Shown piece by piece: positions 1 through 11,786 of a stretch of DNA of 64,000 nt. Numbering within the stretch: the first letter of the stretch is position 1; every line of letters starts with the position of its first letter. The position numbers and the translations under genes are program-made. The notes below the pieces were generated by a model. The model saw only the letters and a list, made by a program, of their open reading frames with translations. It was not told where the DNA came from and ran no database searches. The DNA comes from Diphasiastrum complanatum (Eukaryota; Streptophyta; Lycopodiopsida; Lycopodiales; Lycopodiaceae): contig CM055098.1 of NCBI GenBank assembly GCA_029204225.1, forward strand, positions 9,153,746-9,217,745, given 5' to 3'.

Positions 1-293
1 TCTGGAGATACGCATCACGCTCAAGGGTGGTCGCATCCAATTCAACTTGGAGACGTGTGTGATCTTGCTCTACCATCTGCAGTTGACCTTGTAGCAGCTG
101 CACTTGTTGCTTTGCATCCTGCACGGCCTTGTCCACCTTATCTTGTGCGGTTGTCAGGGCATTCTGCAGTGAGCTGACATATTCTTCGAGGCGATCATCC
201 TGTTGTTGTGTCGTCTTCTTCTCAACTTTGGATTTTTCTTCATGCTACTTGGCGATCTTCAATTCTCTGTCCAGCTAAAAAATTTTCTGGCTG
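1..293 (-). pseudogene. C-terminal coiled-coil part of an ORF split by a retrotransposon
   Basis: Read on the minus strand, this segment continues the frame of the ORF at 8333-9832 once the chromovirus and one copy of its target duplication are removed. It encodes a Q/E/K/D-rich, alanine- and leucine-spaced helix typical of a coiled coil (for example EEYVSSLQNALTTAQDKV). Two in-frame TAG codons interrupt it near the junction, one after the residues ISQKIF and one after LKIAK. The frame is still open at base 1, so the protein ran out of the window. The family is not recognised. The layout of globular N-terminus, low-complexity middle and coiled-coil end resembles plant transposon-associated ORFs, but that is inference. 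Confidence 0.55.
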
Positions 294-298
294 ATGAG
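294..298. repeat. Target-site duplication ATGAG (left copy)
   Basis: ATGAG lies directly outside the LTR that starts at 299. The same five bases lie directly outside the other LTR at 8328-8332. A 5-bp duplication is normal for LTR-retrotransposon integrase. Confidence 0.9.
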
Positions 299-795
299 TA
301 TAAAGTCTTCAAGAATATGATTCTAGCCTAAGCATACCATACAAAGCAACCACAAAAGGGAACAGGTGGTGGATAAACCAACCCAACCCAACCTAGATCG
401 TACGGATCTAGCCCCCAAGCTATGGATCAATCAGAGTCATGGAAAGAGGAGTCACACCAGCAGCATGTAGCTACTAATCACAAAATCAAGCATACACTAC
501 TGAGAGCCCAGCAGGTATACTTATATCCTCCAAGGCCCATGCACCACTAATAGTGCACTGTGACACCTCACCGGACGCCTCTGCAGCCTATCTAGGCCAT
601 GTCATCTAGTTCTTTGATGACTCACTGATAGACCCATACCAACTCCACCACCATGTGTTTAGGCCTACAACCATTAATTATGACCATGTACACATAAGGG
701 CCCCAATTCCCTTATAGTCACAATTAACTTACGGGTTGTTGGTCTACCGGTCCCTAGCATGGACACGCTACCCGAGACCAGTCATGGGCATGACA
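299..795 (-). repeat. 3' LTR of the chromovirus
   Basis: 497 bp, aligned end to end with 7832-8327 and with 40844-41339. On the minus strand it begins TGTCATGCCC and ends GACTTTATA, so the usual TG...CA ends are TG...TA here. It contains no ORF of note. Short ORFs overlapping it are chance readings. Confidence 0.92.
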
Positions 796-811
796 TTCTT
801 CCCCCCCCCTT
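796..811 (-). promoter_or_regulatory. Polypurine tract of the chromovirus
   Basis: On the minus strand this is an uninterrupted purine run (AAGGGGGGGGGAAGAA) ending immediately before the LTR's TG. It would prime plus-strand DNA synthesis. The copy at 41340 has a similar but shorter tract. Confidence 0.85.
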
Positions 812-829
812 ATTCAAGTTTTGTCCTCA

Positions 830-1290
830 GAACTTAAAACTGGGAAAGTTTCTCCTTAAGCTTCATTCTTGTTCCCAGGAATCGTCATCGTCCGTACATC
901 TCCTCCATCAAACCAGATGCTCGATAACTATACGATTTCTCAATCGTTTAGTTCTTGTATCCAAGATCTTTTTGGGTTCAAAACGAGATATATCCGATGA
1001 TTCATCCAACAGGTCCAACTAATCTCCAGATCCAAGATGCTCTCCTTTATGCAGACTCTTTTTGAGATGACTTACATGAAATGCGGGATGCACTTGTGAT
1101 CCATCTGGGAGTTCCAATTGGTAAGCTAAGGATCCGATCCTTTTCAAGATCTTAAATGGTCCTCTATATCTAGGAGACAACTTATAATGCTTGCCGATAT
1201 GCATTACACTTGAATCCTTCGGGATTCTCAAATATACTCAGTCTCCCACTTGGAAGTCTCTCGGTGATCTTTTCATATTTGCATAATGTC
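830..1290 (-). pseudogene. Integrase C-terminal and chromodomain-like region, broken
   Basis: The upstream part (1231-1019) encodes an SH3-like integrase end with [12 protein letters not shown] and the hallmark [12 protein letters not shown]. After a TAG the frame continues as a degenerate chromodomain (KILDTRTKRLRN, then VWWRRC, then a DDDDSW acidic stretch). The copy at 41375-41560 keeps a better version of the same domain (VRWNGCTDDVDSW). In chromoviruses this domain is thought to steer integration to particular chromatin. Stops at about 1230-1290 include a TGA in the place where related proteins have Trp. Confidence 0.75.
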
Positions 1291-1300
1291 TGTCCCTATC

Positions 1301-2433
1301 CTAGGCACTTTGGACATTTTCACGTGCAATCCGTAGCATTTCCTGCATATCATGTAGGAAATCCGCTACTTTCTGAAACTTGATCGTCTGAGTCTCAACC
1401 GCGATGGGTGACCTAGGCTCAAAACCATACATAAACATAAATGGGCTATAACCGGTAGCCGAATGCTTACTACTATTATAGGCTAACTCGATCAATGGAA
1501 GATACTTTTTCCAATCAGATTGCCGTCTGAAAACATATGCCCGAAGCTTTTGTTCCATCGTCTGATTTGTTCGTTTTGTCTGTCCATCCGTCTCAAGATG
1601 ATCAGAAGTTTAGCGAATACGGCCGACCAAAAGTGACCGGTAAACTTCGGATCGCGATCGCTCACAATATCACTTGGTAATCCGTAAAGCCTAAACAGGC
1701 GCTCTACAAATATCTGAGCTAAATCAGAAGCCTTCGCGATGGTCTTTACCGGAATAAACGTAGCCAATTTGGTAAGACGGTCGACCACAACCCAAATTAC
1801 ACCATGCTGTTTATTCGTCCGCGATAACCCAACCATGAAATCCATAGAAATACTATTCCATCTCTTATCAGGGATATCCAATGGACGCAACAAACCGCCA
1901 GCCTTATGGCGTTCAGCTTTATTTAATTGGCATTGGTCATATTTGACCACATAAGATTCTACAAAGGGCTTGAGTTTTGGCCAATAAAAATCCCTTCGTA
2001 CCAAACCCAATGTATGATGTATGTCGGGATGTCCTGCGCATGGTGAGTCATGACATTCATAAAGAATTTTATTCTTAATAACATCCACATCAAGCACACA
2101 AACCTTCCCTTTCCTGACCAATAGTCCATTACAGATAGAGAAGTCATTAGTACCCTTTATATCCTTCCCCCCAGACTGATCACCATGATCATTAGTCCCG
2201 CTTGATGAAACTGGTAGAACCCTATTCCAGATTGGTCCAAAATGTGGGTCTTTCTCATAAAGACCTCTCAAGGAGAGATAAAAGTCTGTATTGATCTCAG
2301 TGAAGGAAAGTTCGTTCACTTCACCAATTCGACTAAGTGCATCAGCCACCCGATTAGATGAGCCCTTGATATACCGTAGTTCAAAGTCAAATTCTTGCAT
2401 GAGTTCTGCCCATCTGGCCTTACGACCTCGCAA
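1301..2433 (-). pseudogene. Ty3/gypsy integrase: zinc-binding region and DDE core, broken
   Basis: The 2433-1492 frame starts with the end of RNase H (YIKGSSNRVADALSR). It continues with the integrase zinc-finger region (ECHDSPCAGHPDIHH, then YDQCQLNK, where the first Cys of the CxxC pair is Tyr) and a catalytic core with SMDFMVGL and SDRDPKFTG supplying the two Asp residues. The reading frame then shifts, and a short segment before the DGQT-like motif is missing. The remainder (1558-1301) carries WKKYLPLIELAYNSSKHSATGYSPFMFMYG, the conserved stretch downstream of the catalytic Glu. Non-functional. Confidence 0.88.
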
Positions 2434-2457
2434 ATCATTCTGATTACAAAAATACTT

Positions 2458-2760
2458 TCAAGGTTGATGATCCGTATTAACCACGAATTTATTACCGTAC
2501 AAGTAATGCCTCCATGATTTCAAAGCATGAATCACAGCAAAAATCTCTTTTTCGTAAGTGGTGTACTTGACCTGTGCATCGGTTAGTTTCTTACTTTCGA
2601 AGGCAATAGGCTGACCCTCTAGTAAGAGAACAACTCCAATAGCTGTATCACTCAGAATATCGTCCAGAAACACTACTATGAACTTCTCCAAATATGGACG
2701 AAATAAATTGTTCATCATTTGTTGGAAAGTAGCCAGAGCATTTGTCAAACCAAAGGGCAA
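2458..2760 (-). pseudogene. RT palm fused by deletion to RNase H
   Basis: The frame opens with [17 protein letters not shown] and reaches the RT catalytic motif VFLDDIL. The very next residues are [23 protein letters not shown], which belong to the start of RNase H. The RT thumb and connection region, normally more than 100 residues, is therefore missing and the joint is in frame. The first RNase H Asp-containing segment is only partly kept. The rest ([26 protein letters not shown]) is typical RNase H. Confidence 0.88.
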
Positions 2761-2832
2761 TACAAGAAACTCGTAGTGGCCAAACTTGGTCCTAAAACTG
2801 GTTTTAGATACATCTTCTGGATGTATCCTAAT

Positions 2833-3141
2833 CTAATGGTATCTTGTACGTAAATCAATTTTCGTGAAGTATTTAGCTCCATTTAATCGATTTATAAGAT
2901 CGTCCATCCTGGGCAACGAATATTTATTTTTAACTGTAAATTTGTTCAGACCCTTGTAATCTACACATAGCCAGAAACTCCCATCTTTCTTACACTTAAG
3001 AAGGACAGGTGCTCCCCACGGAGATTTACTTGGTCTTATGTGTCTCATCTTGAGATACTCCTCGATCTGCCTAGCCACTTCCTCCTCTTCCTTTTGACTG
3101 AACCGATATGGTTGTCTGAAGATAGGATGGCTATCGGGCAA
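2833..3141 (-). pseudogene. RT N-terminal fragment (Ty3/gypsy)
   Basis: Encodes [17 protein letters not shown], then [38 protein letters not shown] and [22 protein letters not shown]. These are the fingers and the first catalytic Asp motif of gypsy reverse transcriptase. The segment between here and the palm at 2760 is broken by stops, one lying just after KIDLRTRYH. Confidence 0.88.
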
Positions 3142-3211
3142 AAGATCTATCTTATGATCAATCGACCGAACAGGTGGTAGTCCATAAGGTAGCTGCTTCG
3201 GAAAAAATTTA

Positions 3212-3742
3212 CTAAACTCTTGCTACACAATGCGTATGAGATTTCAAAAGCAAGTGAAAGAGTCCATACTCATAATCATGAAGTTTCTCAATTAATTCAG
3301 TCGAGAAAATCATCGGCGATGGATGTACATCGGTCTCTCCAGAATTAGAGTCAATTTGATTAAACTTATCTTTAAATACCATAGAATGATTTTTAAAATC
3401 TATCTCTAAAGAGTCTGATTTGCCAAAAAACCATTTATAGCCCAAAATCACATCAGTCTGGTCCAGATTCATGACATGAAAATCCAACAGCTCAACATAG
3501 TCCTGCATCCAAAGCTCTAAGTTTGAGACTTTGACATCTCAAATCTCAATGTCCGACCTTGAGGCAAGACGGACCACGTAACGGTGATCACTGGCCATGG
3601 TGGGCACTCGAAACTTTTGCACAAGTCGAGCATTCAAAAAATTGTGAGTACTACCTAAATCAAATAGCACATTCACGGCTTTCCCTAAAATATTGCCTCT
3701 CACACGAAACAATTCATTAGGCTTGTGCATAATGACACACAA
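3212..3742 (-). pseudogene. Retropepsin-type aspartic protease remnant
   Basis: Residues NVLFDLGSTHNFLN around 3650 correspond to the gypsy protease active site (usually D-S-G-[AS]-T), with the Ser replaced by Leu. Downstream, LLDFHVMNLDQTDVILGYKWF matches the second conserved protease segment. A stop at about 3536 and a later break separate the two halves. Sequence upstream of 3742 is not gypsy but belongs to the inserted block. Confidence 0.8.
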
Positions 3743-3744
3743 GA

Positions 3745-4272
3745 CGAGATCTCTTGAGAATAGCTTGATTAGAATTGTAAGAGATTGTACACAACATTCG
3801 ATTTGTTGACATATGTAAAAGGTGTGTTGCGTTTTGCATCTATGTGACTTATTTATATCTATACAATTTAATTACAACACATAATTAAAAGAATAGATTA
3901 GTCCATAATATCAATCGTGGGCCTTTGTAGTTGCATGTCATTGTCTACCAAAATTGTCCATAGGATCTTCGTCAAAGACGTCATCTTACATCGTTGCTTG
4001 TAGGTATTGATTTTTAGTTCATAATTTCTCATAACAGCTTTTCTTGCGAGTCACTTATGAGATGCTCACGACTTACGAGTTTCGTTGCGGTTTTTTACGT
4101 GTTCCTTTTAGGTGACGATCATAATGGCTTGTAAGAAGAAACTTACAGTTTCCTTACGAGTTGTTTACGGACATGACTTGCAAAAATTGATGAAGTTAAC
4201 AAGCTCCAAATTGTAAGGACTGTATGAATGGAACTAGATTAGCTTACGGATTTAGAGAGAAGGTATAAATCC
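3745..4272 (-). repeat. LTR of a copia element nested in the chromovirus (minus strand)
   Basis: On the minus strand a purine tract (AAGGGGGGG near 4273-4285) is followed by TGTTGGATTTAT, the same start as the LTR of the copia at 26369 (TGTTGGATTTAC). The sequence down to about 3745 is AT-rich with no ORF. The 3' limit is uncertain because only one LTR is present. Confidence 0.6.
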
Positions 4273-4285
4273 AACACCCCCCCTT

Positions 4286-4620
4286 AATATGGATCCATGA
4301 ATGGACAATGCAATCGAACTTTGATTATCAAAATGAAAAGTTGTTGGAGCAAATTGTCTGAGATCAATGTCAGACAATGAATTTCTCAACCAAATTGCTT
4401 CTTTTATAGCCCGCGTAGCCGCAATGTACTCTAGCTCTGTTGAGAACAATGCAATGGAGGTTTATTTATGGCTAGTCCAAAAAATTGGACATACAAATCC
4501 AGATGTGGAATTTCGTGTATCAATATCACCTACCCAGCTTACATTTGTATATCCATGAAGTGTATGGATTTCATGGGTCGACCTCCCTGTAAGGAGATGC
4601 ATAGGTCCATAATAGCTCGT
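4286..4620 (-). pseudogene. Ty1/copia RNase H fragment
   Basis: Two minus-strand pieces show copia RNase H. One has GYTNVSWVGDIDTRNSTSGFV, the other FSTELEYIAATRAIKEAIWLRNSLSDI followed by FHFDNQSSIALS. The usual DADWAGD motif is altered to NVSWVGD and frames are broken. Together with the adjacent purine tract and LTR, this is the 3' end of a copia element. Confidence 0.8.
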
Positions 4621-4689
4621 AAATACCTTATGTGTAAGGTACTCACTCAAAGATTCGAAACTAAGCAAGCCACAAACAAGCAACACAAG

Positions 4690-4760
4690 GGAATCACTTA
4701 CGTGAAAAATCGGGTGCACTTGTGTTCCTTCCGACATGTAAGCCTAATGCTTAAATTTTG
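4690..4760 (-). pseudogene. Scrap of a gypsy integrase end
   Basis: The minus strand reads MSEGTQVHPIFHVSDS. GTQVHPIFHVS is the conserved C-terminal integrase motif of gypsy elements, also seen at 1019-1231 as [11 protein letters not shown]. No further gypsy homology is seen on either side, so it looks like a short rearranged piece. Confidence 0.5.
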
Positions 4761-4779
4761 AGTGCTACCTAAACTTTCA

Positions 4780-5295
<516 letters not shown>

Positions 5296-5318
5296 GTCCA
5301 CAAAAGGATGTTTAACAT

Positions 5319-6379
5319 TTAAGAGAGTGCACTAAAGTTACAAGTATAGTCACAATTATTCAACAAATTATCTTCCAATTTACTTGTCAGTAAATCCACA
5401 ATCATGAAACTTGACGACTTTGCTTTCCGTTCGAGGCACTGTTTGGCACGGTGCCCGGGTTTATTGCACATATTTTGTTTAAGCGCCACCAACCTTGCTT
5501 TGTCTTTGACCACCAGTTTGTTCTTATTCTTCTTCTTCTTTAGGTGTTGGTACGCTTCTACTTCCAGTTCATCAAAAAACTGCTTTTTACGTTTGTTAGA
5601 TTTTTCTTGCTTGGGTTTCAGGGCCATTTGGTCGTGCACGCTTTTTCGTGATGCAACAACTATACTATCATAGGCTTTCGCCACACGGATAGCATCCTCT
5701 AGAGAGTTAAGGATATTTCGTTTGCATTCATTTTGATAGTCAGTTAGTAGTCCGGCAATAAATTGCCACTGTGCCAACTTACGACCAAACAGCGGCACCT
5801 TGGCCAACGAGTCCAAGAACTCTTGGAAATAACCGTCTAGTTCTCGGCTGCCCATTTTGCAGTTGCCAAAACCGAATATACAACTCGAAATCATCTATCG
5901 TGACAAAAGCTTTCCGGAATTCCGTCAGGAATCCAGCCCAAGTCACCGGTTTCGTGGAAAGTTCCCTCCACCAAGAAGAGGCCTTACCTTCCAGAAACAA
6001 TATAATCGATGATATTCGTTTATCCTCTGGGATGTTGTGCAAGCTAAAATAGCTTGTCCACACGGTTTATCCAGTCTTCAACAACTTCCAGGCGTTTAAA
6101 CTTTTTATCGCCAGAAAATATTTTCAGTTGGTAGCCCAAGTTGTTAGAGTTAATAGCTTGCAGTTGATTAAATAGATTTTGCATTTGTTTATCCCATTGT
6201 TTATTGCTCTGATGAAGTTCTAAAACTGCCTTGCCTAAAGTTTGCAATAGTTTTTCTGAGTCTAGGGTGTCATCACTGTCGGGTGAGGCCGGCTGAATTT
6301 CCGTATTTCCCCCATCACTTCCTGGTGATGCCGGGTGAATCTCGGTAGCACCCCCCTCCAAAATTTCATCAGTATCCAT
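5319..6379 (-). pseudogene. Gag of the chromovirus, frameshifted
   Basis: It starts at 6379 with MDTDEILEGG and an acidic N-terminus, then LGYQLKIFSGDKKFKRLEVVEDWINR. The capsid region follows in a second frame (WTSYFSLHNIPEDKR, then FLEGKASSWWRE) and a third frame (GYFQEFLDSLAKVPLFGRKLAQWQFIAGL). A single CCHC-like zinc knuckle (CNKPGHRAKQC) near 5480 lacks its first Cys. At least two frameshifts, near 6060 and 5890, break the gene. The Gag fragment at 32623-32859 has a related N-terminal pattern (LGFQLEPFLGEKEKK). Confidence 0.85.
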
Positions 6380-6707
6380 TTGCTTGCCAACTGAAAATTA
6401 AAAACTAATTTCATTTAGTTAACACATTCATTACGGGTATAATAGTTACTGAACCAAGCAATGTCTACAAAAAACCAATTTTTTAGACCATACGTGCTTT
6501 CATTAACAAATTATACCAATGAATCGGCAATTGGGTACTTAAGTAATAAAAAACCGAAATTAACCGTTAATGCAACGAAACTCCATTAACAACTGTTAAC
6601 TCAAATAATTAACTGCAAAAAAATTAACTTATAGTTCATTAGAACTGAAAAAACACCTTTCGTCAAGAAATTTTGGCCAAAATAACTTAAAAATGAAAAA
6701 ACTAGCC

Positions 6708-6710
<3 letters not shown>

Positions 6711-6746
<36 letters not shown>
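6711..6746. repeat. 36-bp poly-C tract
   Basis: An uninterrupted run of 36 C in the leader region of the chromovirus, followed by C-rich sequence. The length is prone to assembly error. Confidence 0.9.
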
Positions 6747-6747
<1 letters not shown>

Positions 6748-6853
6748 CCCCTCTCTTCCCACGGCTTCTTCACGACGGGCCAGCCCAGTCCACCACTCGG
6801 GCTCCTCATCATGCCCCTCTCGGGTCTCTTCACCCGTTCCAAAGGGTCCCATC

Positions 6854-6856
<3 letters not shown>

Positions 6857-6947
<91 letters not shown>
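6857..6947. repeat. (GA)n microsatellite
   Basis: About 45 GA units in the chromovirus leader. Confidence 0.97.
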
Positions 6948-6949
<2 letters not shown>

Positions 6950-7817
6950 GGGTGGGTGAGGATGCATCAGCGCCCACCCTCCCCACCATTTCGGGTTTGC
7001 AATGCAGGTATTAGGGCACAGATGGAGGACTGCTGTCAGTGAGTTTTCCAGCATGTTTTTAGGAGTTTTATTCACAATTTTAGAAGTAGGAAGCAGCAAG
7101 GCACAAACATCTACTGTTTCTTTGCAGATCACCTTGCCTTTGTAGCGATTTATAGTTTGCTATTGCTTTTATTTACTAGTTTCCAGCATAAGCAAAGTTT
7201 CAAAGCAAGATTTGTAGGTTTTGCCATCACTGTGCTTGAAAAACAGCTGTTATGCTGTCAAATTTTTTCAGAAAACCTAGTTTTGCAGGCTATTACAACT
7301 ATTTTATCAAATAGTCATCATATTTGAACCCAACCATCCCCCATAATGGCTTTACAGGCTAAAGCCATGCAAACCGTCAATCATCACCAACACTCAACAA
7401 CCAACAAATTAGAGTATTTTTGCTTCTATTCCAGTCTATTTCTGCCGTTTTAGAACCAAACCAGCTTCCAAACAGGCAATAGACAACATTTAAAATATAG
7501 TAACCATTCATAAGAAGAATAAGAGACTGTAGAAAAAAATCTAACTTGTTGCTTTCACAAAGATGCTAACCATAGAGTAATTGGCAATAACAGAATTGAC
7601 ACGGAATTCCTTCCAAGAAACCAATCTGAAAAGCATAAAAATGAACCGATTGTGAACCTGGTAGTGCACTTACCACACAATCGATTGTAAATCGGAAAAT
7701 ATTTCCAACGGGAAAAAAAATCCCACAATTCCACCGTTTGTTGCTTACTCCGTCGGATTCTCGAGAAAACGTCAAGATTTCCACTCAGCACTTTCAATGG
7801 TAAATCCTGCTTAGACT
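6948..7817 (-). other. Untranslated leader of the chromovirus
   Basis: Between gag and the PBS. No conserved coding sequence is seen. The two minus-strand ORFs here (7555-7848 and its shadow) run across the PBS and are not credible genes. Confidence 0.6.
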
Positions 7818-7831
7818 GGCTCTGATACCAA
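7818..7831 (-). promoter_or_regulatory. Primer-binding site for initiator-Met tRNA (chromovirus)
   Basis: The minus strand reads TTGGTATCAGAGCC immediately after the LTR end. This is the usual plant PBS complementary to the 3' end of tRNA-iMet and fixes the element's 5' side. Confidence 0.9.
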
Positions 7832-8327
7832 TATAAAGTCCTCAACAACAGGATTCTAGCCTAAGCATATCATACAAAGCAACCACACAAGGGAACAGGT
7901 GGTGGATAAACCAACCCAACCAAACCTAGATCGTACGGATCTAACCCCAAAGCTATGGATCAATCAGAGTCATGGAAAGAGGAGTCACACCAGCAGCATG
8001 TAGCTACTAATCACAAAATCAACCATACACCAGTGAGAGCCCGGCAGGTATACTTATACCCTCCAAGGCCCATGCACCACTAGTAGTGCACTGTGAGACC
8101 TCACCGGACACCTCTGCAGCCTATTTGGGCCACGTCATCCAGTTCCCTAATGACTCACTGATAGACCCATACCAACTCCACCACCATGTGTTTAGGCCTA
8201 CAACCATTAATTATGACCATGTACACATAAGGGCCCCAATTCCCTTATAGTCACAATTAACTTATGGGTTGTTGGTCTACCGGTCCCTAGCATGGACACG
8301 CTACCCGGACCAGTCATGGGCATGACA
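7832..8327 (-). repeat. 5' LTR of the chromovirus
   Basis: 496 bp, aligned with 299-795 over its whole length. Its first bases on the minus strand are TGTCATGCCC at 8327. The last part of the long minus-strand ORF that enters it (8207-8327) is LTR sequence, not native coding sequence. Confidence 0.92.
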
Positions 8328-8332
8328 ATGAG
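8328..8332. repeat. Target-site duplication ATGAG (right copy)
   Basis: Identical to 294-298. It lies inside the codons of the interrupted ORF. Confidence 0.9.
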
Positions 8333-9832
8333 AGTATTCTCCGAGCCCATATATGAGATTCGCTGCTCCATTTCTCTTTTCTTATCAAGCATAGAATGGA
8401 TCACTTGCGCAAGGCTTGAGACCAAACCGAGAACATCACCAAAATCTATTGTTGTGGAGGTGGTAGCAGCAGAAGGACCTGATGGTACTGTCCTTGGTTG
8501 GCGTGGAACAGGTGCCGATAATTCTTCTTCTTCAAAGAGATCTTCCTCTTCATAGCCCTCAGGCACTATGGCGTCGAACTGCTTTGGTGATTTCACAGCT
8601 TGCTCGACTCGAAGTGTGGCTGGTGCAGCTTCAGCTTGAGGTTGTTGGGGTAGCTGGAATGAATCTTCAACACCAGCAATAGTATCATGGAATTGTTGGA
8701 ATCCTCTTCCAGGGGATTGGAGTTCAAAGGGCGTAGGGCTCTGGGGCATTTCAAAAACTTCGAAGTCCCCAAGGGGGTCGGCATCATTGAACATATCCAT
8801 GAAATACTGCGTGTTTGGGGAAACAGCTTCTGTGTGCGGGGGTGAGGCGGCCTGGGCAGCTGTGATGGGAATGGTAGCCCCAATGGTCACAGATTGTCCT
8901 TGAGTGGAAGCAGAGGCGAGGGAAGCATTAGAAGCGGGTGGAATAGGAAGTTCAATGCAAGTAGCAGTAGGGGGTGGAAGCACAACTGATGATGTATGCC
9001 TAGTACGACATCGTGACGCGGAAGGCGAGTCAGGAATGACGATCTTGTTGCGTGGACGACGTCGACTATGTGAACTGAAGGCCTGGTGAGATGACTCGGC
9101 CGATGCTTCTTCATATATAGAAAGCACAGAATCCAGGCGAAACCCATGGATTTTGTTTTCAAGGTGGGAGGCCGCTAGGAGAGATAACAAGGGGCCAGCA
9201 GCAAACTGCTGCTTGGTATTGCTCTTAATGGCTCGTTTGAGCTCACCAGAAACAGTCTTGAACCAGTTATATGGTTCCAGAGGGGCCTTGGCTATCTTGA
9301 CGTATGACTCAACTATCCTATGTAGGATTTGAGAAGTAATGCGGTATTTCTTGAGGTTGTCAACCATCAGGAAATTGTTAAGGAGCTGAGCAGCAGCATG
9401 TATGGCAGGCTCAGTAATGGCATCGAGGAGGTAGTCGTCATTGGTCCAATGCAAATCATTTGTAAGGTCAATGTAAGGCTTAATAGCCTGTTTGGCTTGC
9501 TTATGGTTTGGTGAGGCTTGGGTACCAGATGCTATGCCTATGGCAGCAAGGGCGGCCTCAGCCACACGCACCTTGTGTGTGGCTCCTTGGAAGGTGATGT
9601 AAAACTTGGATTTCTCCTCCTTCCACGTACTGAAGGCAAGAGTGATAAAATCAATATTGATTCTCCCTGAAAAGGCTCTCTCATGAATACCCATTGCAGT
9701 AAGCAGAGGCTCTACAAGGGTCATCCACTAAGTGACCATGCTTGTGCTAGGAAGTATCATGATATCCGCTGCAAATGGGACATCACGATGGATAGTATAA
9801 CGAGGCGATTGAGATGTATCTATGGAAGACAT
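8333..9832 (-). pseudogene. Uncharacterised ORF, N-terminal and low-complexity part, split by the chromovirus
   Basis: The best start is the ATG at 9832 (MSSIDTSQSPRYTIH). From there the frame is open except for one TAG just before 9724, then runs uninterrupted to the insertion. Residues about 37-240 look globular (WMTLVEPLLTAMGIHERAF, then STWKEEKSKFYITFQG, YNWFKTVSGELKRAI, GPLLSLLAASHLE). The next 200 or so are rich in Ser, Pro, Ala and Gln with acidic stretches (EEEDLFEEEEL). The end enters a helix (VSSLAQVIHSMLDKKREMEQRI) that continues as the coiled coil at 1-293. No family is recognised. A plant transposon-associated protein is the best guess. All three in-frame stops across both halves are TAG. 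Confidence 0.5.
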
Positions 9833-11499
9833 GATGATCAAAAACGAAAAGTAATACACACGAGTGTATAACTAAAAGCAGTTCAGAAAGTTTGGAAGGC
9901 TTTGGTCGCTAGAAAAATTTGCAAGAGCTTCGCTAGCACAAGTGAGGAATGAATCAAATTCAGCCAACTTATAGGTGAATTTGGAGGGTCCATTACACTG
10001 AATACTAGTTTGGCTCATGAGTTCTGAACAAAATTTTGCAGCATGTACAATATTGTGAAAATGGGCTATAAAAATCTCAGCAAAGGTTTCTAAGGTGCTG
10101 ACCTATCCGTCGAACGTTTTCCAGGGTTGGCGAAGGATGAACCTTCGCCGAAGAGGGTCCTTCGCCCAAGTACTGTCTTAAATGCAAGTTTCCAAGATCT
10201 GAAGCTATGGCCAACCTAATTTTGACATTTTAAGACCATCTAGCATGTCAGCGAAGGTTTCTAAGGAGAGTAAGGTGCTCGGCGAAAGTTCCCAAAATGG
10301 CATATTGTTGATCATTTGTCTAACTCAAAAAAGGTATTGTTTCTGGAAAAGAACCTTCATCCAACTCAATATAGATAAGGGTTGATCTGATTGAAATGAG
10401 ATCTGGAGGCATAGAGGACATTATATCATTCTCTAATAATGACCGTTGGTGAGTTTGAGGAGGAAAGAAATGTCAATCTCGATGCTTATTCCTCTAATGA
10501 TGTTGGTTACGTGTGGAGCAAACATATGTATCGAATCGAGTTAAAAAATATTCGCTGAGCCTCCCTTTATGCGAACCAACATGCCCTTGATTTTGTGAAG
10601 AATTGCCAAAAATTGGCAAATCTAGCTTGATCAAAGCCCATGTAGAACATTGTAAATATTGTGTATATTTGGGTTCCACACATGTAAGGCCAAGATGCCA
10701 CATGGCAAACCACTCCTAATAGAGGCTTGGTCAAATTTAGAGAGTTGGTCAAGTCCATTTGGTAGTGATTCCTAGATTATTGGACCTACACCTAAACTTG
10801 TGGTGAGATTTTGGCCAACCATGTACCTACTTGGCATAACTCTAGGAAATAGACTCAGGTTACACATTAGGGCAAGGAAACTAAGTTAACTTCCTTATTA
10901 CATACTGGACTTCACCTAACTTTAGCAAATGAGACACTTTTACTATGTAGCTTCATCTCTCCATAGTGAGAAGATAGAATATTTTTGGAGCTCATTGGCA
11001 ATCTCAGCTACTCCACTATGTACATTGAGTTTTTGTGATCCAAATGCAACCAAATCAATTTCTACTTGTTTCTTAGCTTGAAGGCCATACTATAGACTGT
11101 AGTACACACATGTGGGCTCGGATTTCAATGTTGATTAATTCTTTTGATTGTTAATGCTTGTTGTTTGTCAAATTGCCAATCTAGATCAACTTCTTTGTGT
11201 CTAGTTTTTTGATAGATTGTTAAGCAAGCATCCAATCACTCTTGTGGATAGTTTGTAGATCCATTTATAGTCCTAAAGTATAGTACTTTCACATTATATC
11301 ATAGCCAAGTACAAGTGTATAAGCCATTGATCTAATGCAAATCCATTTTTAGCAAGTTTTGGTGCTAGAAACTAGTATTGAGAGGACAAGCTAGAATCTT
11401 GATTTTGGGGAGAAAATTCGATCCCAAACTTGGTAGGGGTCCAAATCCGTACTGTCCACATGTGTGGACACCTTTGAACCTGCATTTAATGCATGGTAA
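9833..11499. other. Non-coding stretch with short CGAAGG/CCTTCG repeats
   Basis: No supported gene. Between about 10080 and 10290 a phrase like GCGAAGGTTTCTAAGG occurs twice, and CGAAGG/CCTTCG words form a small inverted repeat at 10130-10148. The remainder is AT-rich with no recognised homology. Confidence 0.4.
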
Positions 11500-11772
11500 G
11501 TTATAATTAAAGTAGAATCACTGTGCTACTGTACTGTGGGTTCAATCAGTGGAAAAAGATCAGTTGGCCTCGCCACGCGGCAAGTCGACGGGACACGCAT
11601 CCCGCCAATGGCAACCTGGGTCATGCATGGGTTGCCTGAGTGAACAACTATATGTACAGTGTAATTTCATTTTTGAGATATACAGTTGCTATGTGAGCTT
11701 GCTGTGGAGAGTGTTTTCTGTCTGTGTTACTGTGTAGCATGATCTGTGTTCCTGTTCGAAGCAAATTCTAAG
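11500..11772 (+). repeat. 5' LTR of copia A
   Basis: About 273 bp. The first 200 bp match 16195-16395 with few differences. It starts GTTATAATTAAAG where the 3' copy has GTTAGAATTAAAG, so the expected TG start is altered or lies one or two bases outside. Confidence 0.85.
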
Positions 11773-11786
11773 TTGGTATCAGAGCC
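11773..11786 (+). promoter_or_regulatory. Primer-binding site of copia A
   Basis: TTGGTATCAGAGCC, complementary to the plant initiator-Met tRNA 3' end, directly after the LTR. Confidence 0.88.

Noticed and set aside
8207-8327. Apparent C-terminus of the 505-residue minus-strand ORF
   Set aside because: This part is LTR sequence repeated at 299-795 and 40844-41339. The native frame continues at 293-1 instead.
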